Part shown: positions 34,500 through 42,793 of the stretch, piece by piece | Layout of the letters: each line of letters begins with the position of its first letter | How positions within the stretch are numbered: the stretch's first letter is position 1 | Position numbers and translations under genes: made by a program | Notes under the pieces: generated by a model | Told to the model about the DNA's origin: nothing | Databases searched by the model: none | What the model saw: the letters and a program-made list of their open reading frames with translations, nothing else | Source of the DNA: Streptomyces kurssanovii | Lineage (GTDB): Bacteria; Actinomycetota; Actinomycetes; Streptomycetales; Streptomycetaceae | Length of the DNA stretch: 64,000 nucleotides | Reading direction: 5' to 3' | Assembly: GCF_014649695.1 (NCBI RefSeq) | Contig: NZ_BMTN01000005.1 | Span: 186,001 to 250,000, forward strand

Positions 34500-35215
34500 C
34501 CAGCACCGGCTCACCGGCCCTGCGGGACTTCTACGAGGATCCCGACGTCCCCGTCGCCTCCGGCGACGCCCGCAGCAGACGCCAGGCACGGCTGCTGGCC
34601 GAGGCCCTCGGCACGGCGCCGGGGCAGCTCGTCGTCGATGTCGGATGCGGCGACGGCAGCGCGGCGCTGGCCGCGGCGCCGTACCTCGGCGGCCATCGGC
34701 TCGTCGGTGTCGACTGGTCGCACGACGCCCTGCGCCGCGCCCGGCCTCACCTCGGGAACGTGGTGCGCGGCGAGCTCGACCACGGGCTGCCGTTGGCCGA
34801 CGGGTGCGCGGACGCGGTGCTGTTCAGCGAGGTCATCGAGCATCTCGTCGACCCGGACCACGCCCTGGACGAGCTGCGGCGGATCCTGCGGCCGGCGGGC
34901 CATCTGATGCTCTCCACGCCGAACCTAGCGGCCTGGTACAACCGCGCCCTGCTGCTGGCCGGGGTGCAGCCGGTGTTCTCCGAGGTGAGCTTGCGCGCAA
35001 TCCACGGCCGGCCCGGCTCGCAGGTGGTGGGTCACCTGCGGCTTTACACGGCCCGTGCCCTGCGTTCGTACCTCACGGCCGCCGGATTCCGCGACGTACG
35101 GATCACCGGCGCGCCGTTCCACGGGGTGCCGCGCGGGCTGCGGCTGCTGGACCGGGCGGCGTGCGCGGTGCCCGGCGCCGCGTCCATCCTCCTCGCGCAC
35201 GCCCGGCGGGGGTAG
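34496..35215 (+). CDS. Class I SAM-dependent methyltransferase (second in cluster)
   Basis: 239 residues from GTG 34496 overlapping the previous stop (GTGA). Motif I VVDVGCGDGSAALA, VGVDWSHDALRRA, then DAVLFSEVIEHLVDPDHAL and LRPAGHLMLSTPN are type-11 signatures; the C-terminal half has HLRLYTARALRSYLTAAGF as in lipid or sugar methyltransferases. It lies between the acyltransferase-like gene and the transporter gene, five bases from the latter. Confidence 0.83.
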   Translation: MTSTGSPALRDFYEDPDVPVASGDARSRRQARLLAEALGTAPGQLVVDVGCGDGSAALAAAPYLGGHRLVGVDWSHDALRRARPHLGNVVRGELDHGLPLADGCADAVLFSEVIEHLVDPDHALDELRRILRPAGHLMLSTPNLAAWYNRALLLAGVQPVFSEVSLRAIHGRPGSQVVGHLRLYTARALRSYLTAAGFRDVRITGAPFHGVPRGLRLLDRAACAVPGAASILLAHARRG

Positions 35216-35220
35216 CGGCC

Positions 35221-36129
35221 GTGTGGTGGGGCGTGGGCGCGGCGCTGGTGGCCAACCTGCTGTACAGCGTGGGATTCGTCCTGGAGAAGAAGGCCCTCGG
35301 CCGGCTGCCCGCGCTCTCCGCGGGCAGGCCCGTGCACGTCGTCCTGGTGCTGCTGACCAGTCCGGCGTGGATCGCCGGATCGCTGGCACTGGCCGCCGGG
35401 TTCGCGGCCCAGCTGATCGTCTACCGGGCGCTGCCGATCGCGGCCGCCCAGGGAATCTTCGTGTCGGGCCTCGTCCTGCTCCTGCTGCTCTCGTCGGCGG
35501 TACTCGGCGAACAGCCGTCGGGCCGCGAGCGCTACGCCCTCGGCGCGGTGCTCGTGGCGCTGCTGATGGTCGTCGCCTCCGTCCGGGAGGGCGAGGACAA
35601 GGTGAGCGGCGGAGCTCCGTGGACGCTGGTGCTGCTGGTGAGCGTGCCGACCCTCGCCGCGGGCGTGTGGCTGTACGGCAGGGTCGAGCAGCGCTCCCGC
35701 AAGCGCCACCGGCTGCCGACCAACGGCATCGGCTACGGCGTGGCGGTGGGCCTGCTGTACGGGGTCAGCTCGCTGGCGATCAAGGGCGCGTCGAGCCGGC
35801 TGACCACGGCCGACATCGGCGACGCGGCCCACTCGCTGTTCACCTCGCCCTACCCGTACCTGCTGATGTTCACGGCGGCGGCCGGCCTCGTCATGTCGCA
35901 GGCGGCGCTGCAGCGTTGCCGCGCCTCCCTCATCGTGCCCGTCTGCACCACGGTGACCTGTCTGTTCACGGCGGTGCTCGGGACGGTCACGTTCGGGGAG
36001 CGGCTGCCGGAGGATCCGCTCCTGCTGACACTGCGGGTGGCCGGCACGGCGCTGGCGCTGTCCGTGCTGCTCGCCCTGCCCCGACACGATCCGGCCCCGC
36101 GTACGCAGGGACCACCGCCAGTCGCCTGA
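35221..36129 (+). CDS. DMT/EamA-like membrane transporter
   Basis: 302 residues with nine to ten hydrophobic helices over the whole length in two similar halves, as in the drug/metabolite transporter superfamily. LLYSVGFVLEKKAL at the first helix, ALPIAAAQGIFVSGLVLLLL and SLIVPVCTTVTCLFTAVLGT with FGERL after it are typical of a Streptomyces subgroup. GTG 35221 begins VWWGVGAALVANLL; GGGGGTAG upstream is the likely binding site. In context it may move a lipid-linked or small precursor across the membrane. Confidence 0.72.
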   Translation: MWWGVGAALVANLLYSVGFVLEKKALGRLPALSAGRPVHVVLVLLTSPAWIAGSLALAAGFAAQLIVYRALPIAAAQGIFVSGLVLLLLLSSAVLGEQPSGRERYALGAVLVALLMVVASVREGEDKVSGGAPWTLVLLVSVPTLAAGVWLYGRVEQRSRKRHRLPTNGIGYGVAVGLLYGVSSLAIKGASSRLTTADIGDAAHSLFTSPYPYLLMFTAAAGLVMSQAALQRCRASLIVPVCTTVTCLFTAVLGTVTFGERLPEDPLLLTLRVAGTALALSVLLALPRHDPAPRTQGPPPVA

Positions 36130-36190
36130 ACCGACCGGACGACCGAACCGACCGAACCCACCGAACCGCCGGAACCGTAAGGACGTTGCC

Positions 36191-36400
36191 ATGGACGCCG
36201 ACGACCCGCTGCTGCGCATCCTCGCCTGCCCGCTCGACAAGGGACCCCTGACGCTGCTCTCCGGACAGAACATCCTCTACAACCCGAGGCTGCAGCTGAG
36301 TTATCCCATCGTGGACGGCATCCCCCAGCTGCTTCCGTCCTCGGGAAGCAGGGTCACGGAGGACGACCACACCCGGTACCTGCGGGCGGCCGCCGAGTGA
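36191..36400 (+). CDS. Trm112-family small protein
   Basis: 69 residues: DPLLRILACPLDKGPLTLL at the N-terminus and LSYPIVDGIPQLLP in the middle are diagnostic for Trm112/UPF0434 proteins, with only one Cys and thus no zinc site. Family members bind and stabilise methyltransferases, so this one may be a partner for one of the three cluster methyltransferases, most simply the FkbM enzyme whose GTG overlaps its stop (GTGA). TAAGGA lies seven bases before the ATG. Confidence 0.85.
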   Translation: MDADDPLLRILACPLDKGPLTLLSGQNILYNPRLQLSYPIVDGIPQLLPSSGSRVTEDDHTRYLRAAAE

Positions 36401-37215
36401 CCACTGTCGCGGCAGCGGTCGCTTCCCGCCTGCCCACCCGCTGGGTCGGCTCCGCCGCCTGCGCCCTCTACCCGCGCTTCGAGCCGGAACTGGGACGGCT
36501 GGCCGACTTCTGCCCGCGAGGAGGCACGGCGATCGACATCGGCGGCTGGTACGGCCCCTGGTCCCGCCGGCTGGCCGCCCGCTGCGAGCGGGTCGTGACC
36601 ATCGAACCCGTGCCCCACCTGGCCCGGCATCTCCGGTCGACGCTGCCCGGCAACGCCCGGGTGGTACAGGCGGCCGCCAGCGACCACGAGAGCACCGCCC
36701 GGCTGTGGCTGCCGGCGGGCGACCGCGGGGACCGGGGGGTCTCCTCGCTCGCCCGCCGGGACATCCACTCCCACAGCGTGGCCGTGCCGGCGGTCACGGT
36801 CGACAGCCTCGGCCTGCACGACGTGCGGTTCGTGAAGGTGGACGTGGACGGCGAGGAACTTCCGGCGCTGCTCGGCGCCGCGGGCCTGCTGCAGCGGGAT
36901 CGCCCCGTGCTCCTCGTCGAGCTGGAGACCCGTATCCGGCCCATCACCCCGGTGATCGCCCTGCTGACCGGCCAGGGCTACCGGGGCTGGGTGCTTGCCG
37001 CCCGCTCGTGGATGCCGCTGGCCGACTTCGACCTGGCCGGCCACCAGTCGCGGACCGAGCACCTCGTGCACCGGGGGCTGCTGCGCCGGGCCCTGGCGCG
37101 CCGGGAAGGCCGGTACATCAATTCGGTGCTCTTCCTGCCGGCGGGACGCGTCCCCGGGGGCGCGTCGGCCCCCGAGCGACCACCCGGACGATCCTTACAT
37201 GATGGAATGAAGTAA
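36397..37215 (+). CDS. FkbM-family methyltransferase
   Basis: 272 residues. TAIDIGGWYGPWSRRLA is motif I, VVTIEPVPHLARHL follows, and VRFVKVDVDGEELPALLGA with RPVLLVELE is the characteristic FkbM ending of the fold. FkbM enzymes are O-methyltransferases acting on sugars, polyketides or glycolipids. It closes the coupled gene set. The 3' end lies in a local A+T-rich patch where the next transcription unit probably begins. Confidence 0.82.
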   Translation: MTTVAAAVASRLPTRWVGSAACALYPRFEPELGRLADFCPRGGTAIDIGGWYGPWSRRLAARCERVVTIEPVPHLARHLRSTLPGNARVVQAAASDHESTARLWLPAGDRGDRGVSSLARRDIHSHSVAVPAVTVDSLGLHDVRFVKVDVDGEELPALLGAAGLLQRDRPVLLVELETRIRPITPVIALLTGQGYRGWVLAARSWMPLADFDLAGHQSRTEHLVHRGLLRRALARREGRYINSVLFLPAGRVPGGASAPERPPGRSLHDGMK

Positions 37216-37243
37216 TTTGCCGTGTTGATGCGAAAATGTCCTC

Positions 37244-38053
37244 ATGGATGTACGGAACAGGAACCGCGTCACGGTGAGCGGGAGGGCCGACGGTCCGGTG
37301 GTGATGCTGGCGCACGGGTTCGGGTGCGACCAGAACATGTGGCGTCTGGTGGTGCCGGCGCTGGAACGTGACTTCAGGGTCGTGCTCTTCGACCATGTGG
37401 GGGCGGGCCGGTCGGACCTGTCGGCGTGGAACGAGGAGCGGTACAGCTCGCTGGACGGCTACGCGGACGACGTGCTGGAGATCTGCCACGAGCTGGACGT
37501 GCGTCCGGTGTTCGTCGGGCATTCGGTGAGCGCGTCGGTCGGTGTGCTGGCGGCCTCGCGGGAACCGGAGCGCTTCTCGGGACTGGTCCTGCTCACCCCG
37601 TCGCCGTGCTACATCGACGATCCCGCGACCGGCTACCGGGGCGGATTCAGCGCCGAGGACATCGACGAGCTGCTGGAGTCGCTGGAATCGAACTATCTGG
37701 GCTGGTCGGCGGCGATGGCGCCGGTCATCATGGGCCATCCGGAGCGTCCCGAACTGGGTGAGGAGCTGACCAACAGCTTCTGCCGCACCGACCCGAAGAT
37801 CGCCCGCGTCTTCGCCCGCGCGACCTTCCTGTCCGACAACCGGGACGACCTCGCCGGGGTGCGTGTTCCGACGCTGATCGCGCAGTGCTCCCAGGACGCG
37901 ATCGCCCCGCGCGAGGTCGGGGAGTTCGTCCACGCGCAGATCGACGGGAGCGAGCTGGTCACGCTCTCCGCTACCGGGCACTGCCCGCAGCTCAGCGCGC
38001 CGGAGGCGACCGCCTCGGCGATCGCTTCCTTCGCCGCCGGAGCGGTCCGGTGA
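37244..38053 (+). CDS. RsbQ-like alpha/beta hydrolase
   Basis: 269 residues with LAHGFGCDQNMWR (oxyanion loop), VLFDHVGAGRSD, nucleophile Ser in VGHSVSASVGVLAA, MMHPERPEL-type cap region and His in SATGHCPQLSAPEAT. This combination is diagnostic for RsbQ, the hydrolase required by the RsbP phosphatase in the Bacillus energy-stress pathway. The next gene is an RsbP-like phosphatase overlapping by GTGA. No strong ribosome binding site precedes ATG 37244; an A+T-rich patch with TAATTT (37213-37218) may be its -10. Confidence 0.85.
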   Translation: MDVRNRNRVTVSGRADGPVVMLAHGFGCDQNMWRLVVPALERDFRVVLFDHVGAGRSDLSAWNEERYSSLDGYADDVLEICHELDVRPVFVGHSVSASVGVLAASREPERFSGLVLLTPSPCYIDDPATGYRGGFSAEDIDELLESLESNYLGWSAAMAPVIMGHPERPELGEELTNSFCRTDPKIARVFARATFLSDNRDDLAGVRVPTLIAQCSQDAIAPREVGEFVHAQIDGSELVTLSATGHCPQLSAPEATASAIASFAAGAVR

Positions 38054-39330
38054 CGTCAGGGGACGTCCCCCACCGCACACCCGGCCACCCGGGGGACCGC
38101 GGCCCGGTCCCCGGTGGCGGAGAGGCCGTCGGCCAGGTCTCCGCGCTGCTGGAGGACAGCGCCGAGGACCTGTACGAGAACGCGCCGTGCGGCTACCTCT
38201 CCACCTTGCTGGACGGGCAGATCGCCAAGATCAACCGCACCCTGCTGGACTGGCTGGGTCACCGGCGCGAGGACCTGGTGGGCCGCAAGCGGTTCGCCGA
38301 CCTGCTCACCGTCGGCGGGAAGCTCTACCACGAGACCCATTTCGCGCCGCTCCTTCGACTGCAGGGAGAGGTCAGCGGTATCGCGCTGGAGCTGAAGGCC
38401 GCCGACGGCGGCCGGCTGCCGGTCCTGGTGACCTCCGCCCTCAAGAGGGACAGCGACGGCCGGCCCCTGCTGATCCGCACCACTGTCTTCGACGCCCGTG
38501 ACCGCCGCGCCTACGAGACGGAGCTGCTGCGCGCCCGGCAGGAGGCCGACCGGGAACGGGAACGCCTCCAGCGCCTTGCCACCACACTGCAGAGGACGCT
38601 GCTGCCTCCCGCGCTGGAGAACGTTCCCGGCCTGGACGTCGCCGCGCACTACCACATCGCCTCGGCCGACGAGGTCGGCGGCGACTTCTACGACCTGTTC
38701 CCCCTGACCGCGGGCACGTGGGGACTGTTCCTGGGCGATGTGCGCGGAAAGGGGGCCGCCGCCGCAGCCGTCACCTCGCTGGCCCGGTACACACTCCGCG
38801 CCGCCGCGGTCTACCACCCCGACCCGGCGGCCGTGCTCGGCAACCTCAACACCGTGCTGAACCACGAGTCCCACGGCGACGACCCCCGTTTCTGCACCGT
38901 CCTCTACGGCCTGCTCATCCCCGCCGACCGCGGCGGTTTCCACATCACCCTCGCCAGCGGGGGGCATCCGCCGGCGGTCCTGATGCGCGCCGACGGCAGC
39001 GCCGACTACGTGCACACCCCCGGCGGGCAGTTGCTGGGTGTCGTGCCCGACGCGGACATCGCCACCGCCACCGTCCACCTGGGGCCCGGCGACACGATGC
39101 TCCTCTACACCGACGGCCTCACCGAAGCCCACACCACCATGGCCGGCGGTCGCTACAGCGACGAGGCGCTCCTGGACTTCGCCCGGTCCCTCGCCCCGAC
39201 CACCGCGCAGGCGGCCATCGCGGCAGTCCGGGACCTGCTCGGCTCCTTCGACACGGTGGACGACGACACCGCCCTCCTGGCCATCACCGCTCCCCGCCCC
39301 GGCGGTGAGGAGGCTCGGGGAGCCGGCTGA
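38050..39330 (+). CDS. RsbP-like PAS-PP2C (SpoIIE) phosphatase
   Basis: 426 residues from GTG 38050. A PAS domain (about residues 35-160, YENAPCGYLSTLLDGQIAKI) leads through a charged helix RRAYETELLRARQEADRERE into a PP2C/SpoIIE domain with VGGDFYDLF, LGDVRGKGAAAA, LLYTDGLTEAH and DDDTALLAI metal sites. It is soluble. In Bacillus the RsbQ-RsbP pair reports low energy by dephosphorylating RsbV; here the antagonist is not adjacent. Coupling with RsbQ supports a functional complex. Confidence 0.87.
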   Translation: MTSGDVPHRTPGHPGDRGPVPGGGEAVGQVSALLEDSAEDLYENAPCGYLSTLLDGQIAKINRTLLDWLGHRREDLVGRKRFADLLTVGGKLYHETHFAPLLRLQGEVSGIALELKAADGGRLPVLVTSALKRDSDGRPLLIRTTVFDARDRRAYETELLRARQEADRERERLQRLATTLQRTLLPPALENVPGLDVAAHYHIASADEVGGDFYDLFPLTAGTWGLFLGDVRGKGAAAAAVTSLARYTLRAAAVYHPDPAAVLGNLNTVLNHESHGDDPRFCTVLYGLLIPADRGGFHITLASGGHPPAVLMRADGSADYVHTPGGQLLGVVPDADIATATVHLGPGDTMLLYTDGLTEAHTTMAGGRYSDEALLDFARSLAPTTAQAAIAAVRDLLGSFDTVDDDTALLAITAPRPGGEEARGAG

Positions 39331-39454
39331 CGAGCACGCCGAACCGCGCGTGCCCGAGCCGTGAGGAGCCGGCGTTCCCCCGTGACAGCGGCGTCATGAC
39401 GCTGTGCCATACTCAGCGCGCTCACTGCCCGTCCCGAAGTCGTGGGGAACACCG

Positions 39455-39577
39455 TTGAAGCCCGACCTCGCCGCCCTCGGCGCCGGACCCGTCGCCGTCC
39501 TCCCCACCCGGGCCGGCGCGCGGACACAGAGCCCCGTCCCGGCGGTCGCCGGCGTCCGTGCGGGCAGCGACACGTGA
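39455..39577 (+). CDS. Possible 40-codon leader ORF before DUF2617
   Basis: TTG 39455, eight bases after GGGGA, opens a frame beginning MKPDLAALGAGPVAV that ends with TGA overlapping the GTG of DUF2617 (GTGA). The spacing and overlap are what a translated leader would show. The encoded sequence has no family resemblance and the start is TTG, so the call is tentative; it could be chance. Confidence 0.25.
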   Translation: MKPDLAALGAGPVAVLPTRAGARTQSPVPAVAGVRAGSDT

Positions 39578-40068
39578 GCGGTATAGAACTGACGACCCCG
39601 TATCTGGACACGGACGCGGACCAGCTCTCCTTCACCCTCGGCCGGCCCGCGCGCGAGGCACTGGCCGTACGCGACGTCACCGTCGGCGGTCTCGACGTCC
39701 AGCTCAGGCTCCTCGGCGCGTCCCATCAGGTGTTCGCGGGTCCGGTCCGGGAGACCGTGGCCTGCCTGCCCGGCGTCGCCGGGGGTCTGCCAGGGTCCGC
39801 GGTGCACGAGTTCGACGAGTGGCACTACCGATTCACCGCCCGCGTCCGGCACTTCACCGCCGCCGGGTTCAGCGAAGAGGTGCACCGGATCCGCGAGCGG
39901 TCCGACGACGCCGCCGAGTCGCTGCACGGCATCTTCCCCGGCTCCCCGGAGGCGGTCACCGCGCTGACCGTCGAGCGGCTCAGCACCGGGCTGGGCTGGC
40001 GCACTTGGCACACCTACCCGCAGAGCCGCCAGATCGTGGCGACGTACACCCGGCTGGAGGCCCGATGA
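39574..40068 (+). CDS. DUF2617 family protein
   Basis: 164 residues from GTG 39574: TPYLDTDADQLSFTLGRP, LDVQLRLLGASHQVFAGP, then EFDEWHYRFTARV and WRTWHTYPQSRQIVATYTRL are the conserved DUF2617 blocks. The family is confined to actinobacteria, is soluble, and has no known activity. It is the first gene of a four-gene operon conserved with a membrane-type spermidine synthase. A longer in-frame GTG at 39442 would add an Arg/Pro-rich extension that is not family-like. Confidence 0.78.
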   Translation: MSGIELTTPYLDTDADQLSFTLGRPAREALAVRDVTVGGLDVQLRLLGASHQVFAGPVRETVACLPGVAGGLPGSAVHEFDEWHYRFTARVRHFTAAGFSEEVHRIRERSDDAAESLHGIFPGSPEAVTALTVERLSTGLGWRTWHTYPQSRQIVATYTRLEAR

Positions 40069-40466
40069 AGACAGCCCGACTCATCAGCGTGACGATGCTC
40101 GCCACGATCGCGCTCACCGCCTGTTCCAGTGAGCCGGACGACGGCAACGACGTGCCGTCCACCTGGATCCGCCAGCAGTACACCAGCAGCGGCGTGGGCT
40201 ATGTCGACAGCAGCGACACGACGTCCAAGGTCGCGAAGGAGATCGACGGCCACGCCTCGGCCCGTGACCGTATCGACGACTCCGGCAAGGTCTTCCTGCG
40301 CTACCGGGACGACATCGTCTCGATCGTCCCGCACAAGAGCGGCAGCCGGATCGAGATAGACGACTACCGCACCGGCTACCACCGCTGGAAGTCCAACATC
40401 CGGTCCGTGTGGCCGGACCCGGACAGCAACGAATTCCGCGGCGGCGGCCCCGGATCCGGCAAGTGA
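40065..40466 (+). CDS. DUF4247 lipoprotein
   Basis: 133 residues starting at ATG 40065, overlapping DUF2617's stop (ATGA). Lipobox ALTAC at about residues 15-19, after a short hydrophobic stretch, predicts a membrane-anchored lipoprotein. VPSTWIRQQYTSSG, YRDDIVSIVPHKSGSRIEID and YRTGYHRW are the family blocks. Function unknown; genomic linkage to spermidine synthase is conserved. Confidence 0.82.
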   Translation: MKTARLISVTMLATIALTACSSEPDDGNDVPSTWIRQQYTSSGVGYVDSSDTTSKVAKEIDGHASARDRIDDSGKVFLRYRDDIVSIVPHKSGSRIEIDDYRTGYHRWKSNIRSVWPDPDSNEFRGGGPGSGK

Positions 40467-40518
40467 CCGCCCGCCGCACCCACCCGCACTCTCGACGACG
40501 TCCCCGAAAGGCAACCCC

Positions 40519-40956
40519 GTGGCAGAGATCTTCGAGTCGGCAGGCGTCGCCCTGCTCTACGGTCTGGTCGGCTTCATCGTCATGGCCGTCGGTTTCATCG
40601 CCCTCGACCTGGTGACCCCCGGCAAGCTCGTCCATGTGGTGTGGACCGAGCGCAACCGCGGCGCGGCGGTGCTGCTCGCCGGCCAGACGATCGCCATCGG
40701 TCTCGTCATCGACCAGTCCATCCGGGCCAGCGAGTCCGAGCAGGGCCTCGGCCTGGGGCTTCTCAGCACTCTGCTGTACGGCCTGTCCGGCGTCGTCGTG
40801 ATGACGTTCATCGCCGTCGTCGTCGGTCTCCTCACGCCCGGCCGGCTGGGTCACGCCGTGCTCGACGACAACGGCGACCGCCCCCACCCCGCCGCCTGGG
40901 TCCAGGCCGCGATGTACATCGGCACGGCCTTCATGGTCGGCGCCGCGGTCTCCTGA
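40519..40956 (+). CDS. DUF350 membrane protein
   Basis: 145 residues from GTG 40519 (GAAAGG upstream). Four hydrophobic helices (about 10-30, 50-70, 80-103, 122-143), two similar halves: LLYGLVGFIVMAVGFIALDL and LLYGLSGVVVMTFIAVVVGL. DUF350 proteins (YjfL/UPF0719) are small integral membrane proteins often linked with polyamine or stress genes. It lies eight bases from the spermidine synthase gene. Confidence 0.83.
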   Translation: MAEIFESAGVALLYGLVGFIVMAVGFIALDLVTPGKLVHVVWTERNRGAAVLLAGQTIAIGLVIDQSIRASESEQGLGLGLLSTLLYGLSGVVVMTFIAVVVGLLTPGRLGHAVLDDNGDRPHPAAWVQAAMYIGTAFMVGAAVS

Positions 40957-40964
40957 ACCGGACC

Positions 40965-42629
40965 ATGGGCACCACCACGTCGGACGACGCAGCCGCTGCG
41001 GAAGCGGCCTCGGCCCCGACCGAGGCGGGGACCGCCGCTGCGGGCGGCCCCCCTGCCGCGGCCGTCACGGAGACCCCGCCCACCGCCTACTCGCGGGGGT
41101 CGCGCCTCCTGCTGCTGTTCGCGGTGTTCCTCTGCGCGGCCTGCGGTCTGGTGTACGAACTGGCGCTGACGGCGCTGGGCAGTTACCTCATCGGCAACTC
41201 GGTGATGCAGACCTCCGTGGTCATCTCCGTCATGGTCTTCGCCATGGGCGTCGGCTCACTGGCGGCCAAGCCGCTGCAACGGCGGGCGGTCGGCGCCTTC
41301 GCCCTGGTGGAAGGGCTGCTCGCGCTCGTCGGCGGGCTCTCGGTGCTCGTCCTTTACGTGTCGTTCGCCTGGCTGCGGATCTACATGCCGTCGATGGTGG
41401 TGGTCACCTTCGCCGTCGGCCTCCTCATCGGGGCCGAGATCCCGCTGCTGATGACGCTGCTCCAGCGGATCAGGCGACAGGAGGCGGGCAGCGCCGTCGC
41501 CGACATGTTCGCCGTCGACTACATCGGAGCGCTGGTCGGCGGGCTGTGCTTCCCGCTGCTGTTGCTTCCCGCGTTCGGGCAGCTCAAGGGCGCGCTGGTG
41601 GTGGGCGCCGTCAACGCCGTGGCCGGGGTCGTCGTCGTCCTGTGGATCTTCCGCCGGCAGACGCGCCGTGTCGTACGCGTGTCGCTGCTGACCGGCATGG
41701 CGGCCGTCCTCGCCGTGCTCGGCACGGTGTACGCGCTGGCGGACGACATCGAGGTGACGGCACGGCAGCAGCTGTACCGCGACCCGATCGTGCACGCCGA
41801 GACCACGCCGTACCAGGACATCGTCGTCACCCGGTCCACCGCCTTCACCGGGGACCCCGACATGCGGCTGTTCCTCAACGGCGATCTGCAGTTCTCCTCC
41901 GTCGACGAGTACCGCTACCACGAGGCCCTCGTCCACCCGGCGCTGTCGGGCAGGCGTTCCTCGGTGCTGATCCTCGGCGGCGGCGACGCGCTCGCCCTGC
42001 GCGAGGTCCTGCGCTACGACGACGTCGAGGACGTCACGCTGGTCGACCTCGATCCGGCGATGACCAGGCTCGCCCGCACCTTCGAGCCGCTGCGTGAGCT
42101 GAACCGGGACGCGCTGCGCGACCGCCGGGTCACCGCCGTCAACGCCGACGCCTTCAACTGGCTGCGGGACGCCACGCGGCGGTTCGACACGGTCGTCATC
42201 GACTTTCCCGATCCCGACAACGCGGCGCTCGCCAAGCTGTACTCGGTCGAGTTCTACCACCTGCTCAAGCAGGTCCTGAAGCCCGAGAGCCAGGTCATGG
42301 TGCAGGGCGGTTCCCCGTTCTTCGCCCCCAAGTCGTTCTGGTCCATCGCCGCGACGATCGGCGAGGCCGGATACCGCACCACCGAGTACCAGGTGGACGT
42401 CCCGAGCTTCGGCAACTGGGGCTTCATCCTGGCCACTCCCGGCATCGACGGCCCACCGCCGTCACTGCGCCTGGCGGAACAGGCGCCGCCCCTGCGGTTC
42501 CTGGACGACGCCGTCCTCGAGGCCGCCGCCGTCTTCCCGCTGGACCGTCGCCGCCTGGACGTCCGGGCGAGCACGCTGATGAACCCGGTGGTGCTGGAGT
42601 ACACGCTCAACGAGTGGCAGAACTACTGA
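40965..42629 (+). CDS. speE: Spermidine synthase-like polyamine aminopropyltransferase with membrane domain
   Basis: 554 residues from ATG 40965. After an Ala/Thr-rich leader come about seven membrane helices (residues 45-255), then the soluble aminopropyltransferase domain with LILGGGDALALREVLRYDDV (SAM/dcSAM-binding), VTLVDLDPAMTRLAR and VVIDFPDPDN, YSVEFYHLLKQVL. The soluble part normally transfers aminopropyl groups from decarboxylated SAM to a polyamine; fusion to a membrane domain is characteristic of this operon in actinobacteria and its reason is unknown. It is followed by a T-tailed terminator. Confidence 0.85.
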   Translation: MGTTTSDDAAAAEAASAPTEAGTAAAGGPPAAAVTETPPTAYSRGSRLLLLFAVFLCAACGLVYELALTALGSYLIGNSVMQTSVVISVMVFAMGVGSLAAKPLQRRAVGAFALVEGLLALVGGLSVLVLYVSFAWLRIYMPSMVVVTFAVGLLIGAEIPLLMTLLQRIRRQEAGSAVADMFAVDYIGALVGGLCFPLLLLPAFGQLKGALVVGAVNAVAGVVVVLWIFRRQTRRVVRVSLLTGMAAVLAVLGTVYALADDIEVTARQQLYRDPIVHAETTPYQDIVVTRSTAFTGDPDMRLFLNGDLQFSSVDEYRYHEALVHPALSGRRSSVLILGGGDALALREVLRYDDVEDVTLVDLDPAMTRLARTFEPLRELNRDALRDRRVTAVNADAFNWLRDATRRFDTVVIDFPDPDNAALAKLYSVEFYHLLKQVLKPESQVMVQGGSPFFAPKSFWSIAATIGEAGYRTTEYQVDVPSFGNWGFILATPGIDGPPPSLRLAEQAPPLRFLDDAVLEAAAVFPLDRRRLDVRASTLMNPVVLEYTLNEWQNY

Positions 42630-42653
42630 GTCCTGCGGCACGCGGGGCGGGGC

Positions 42654-42689
42654 GGGGCGGGGCACAACAGCCGTCCCGCCCCCTTTTTT
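42654..42689 (+). terminator. Intrinsic terminator with T6 tail
   Basis: GGGGCGGG (42654-42661) pairs with CCCGCCCC (42675-42682), followed by TTTTTT (42684-42689). The T tract is unusual for this genome. The left arm sits in a GGGGC tandem run (four copies, 42644-42663), so several alternative pairings are possible. Confidence 0.85.
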
Positions 42690-42793
42690 CACGGCACTTC
42701 ATCTGATTCCCGGCGCTGGACCGAAGCTCGCGCCGGTGACGTCCGCCCGGACCTCTCAGCGATTTCGTACTCAGGGGTAGGCCCGTGCCCGCT

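Noticed and set aside
31551-34589. 1012-codon minus-strand frame opposite the AftD-like and acyltransferase genes
   Set aside because: Ser/Arg/Pro-rich translation typical of shadows; crosses a real gene junction.
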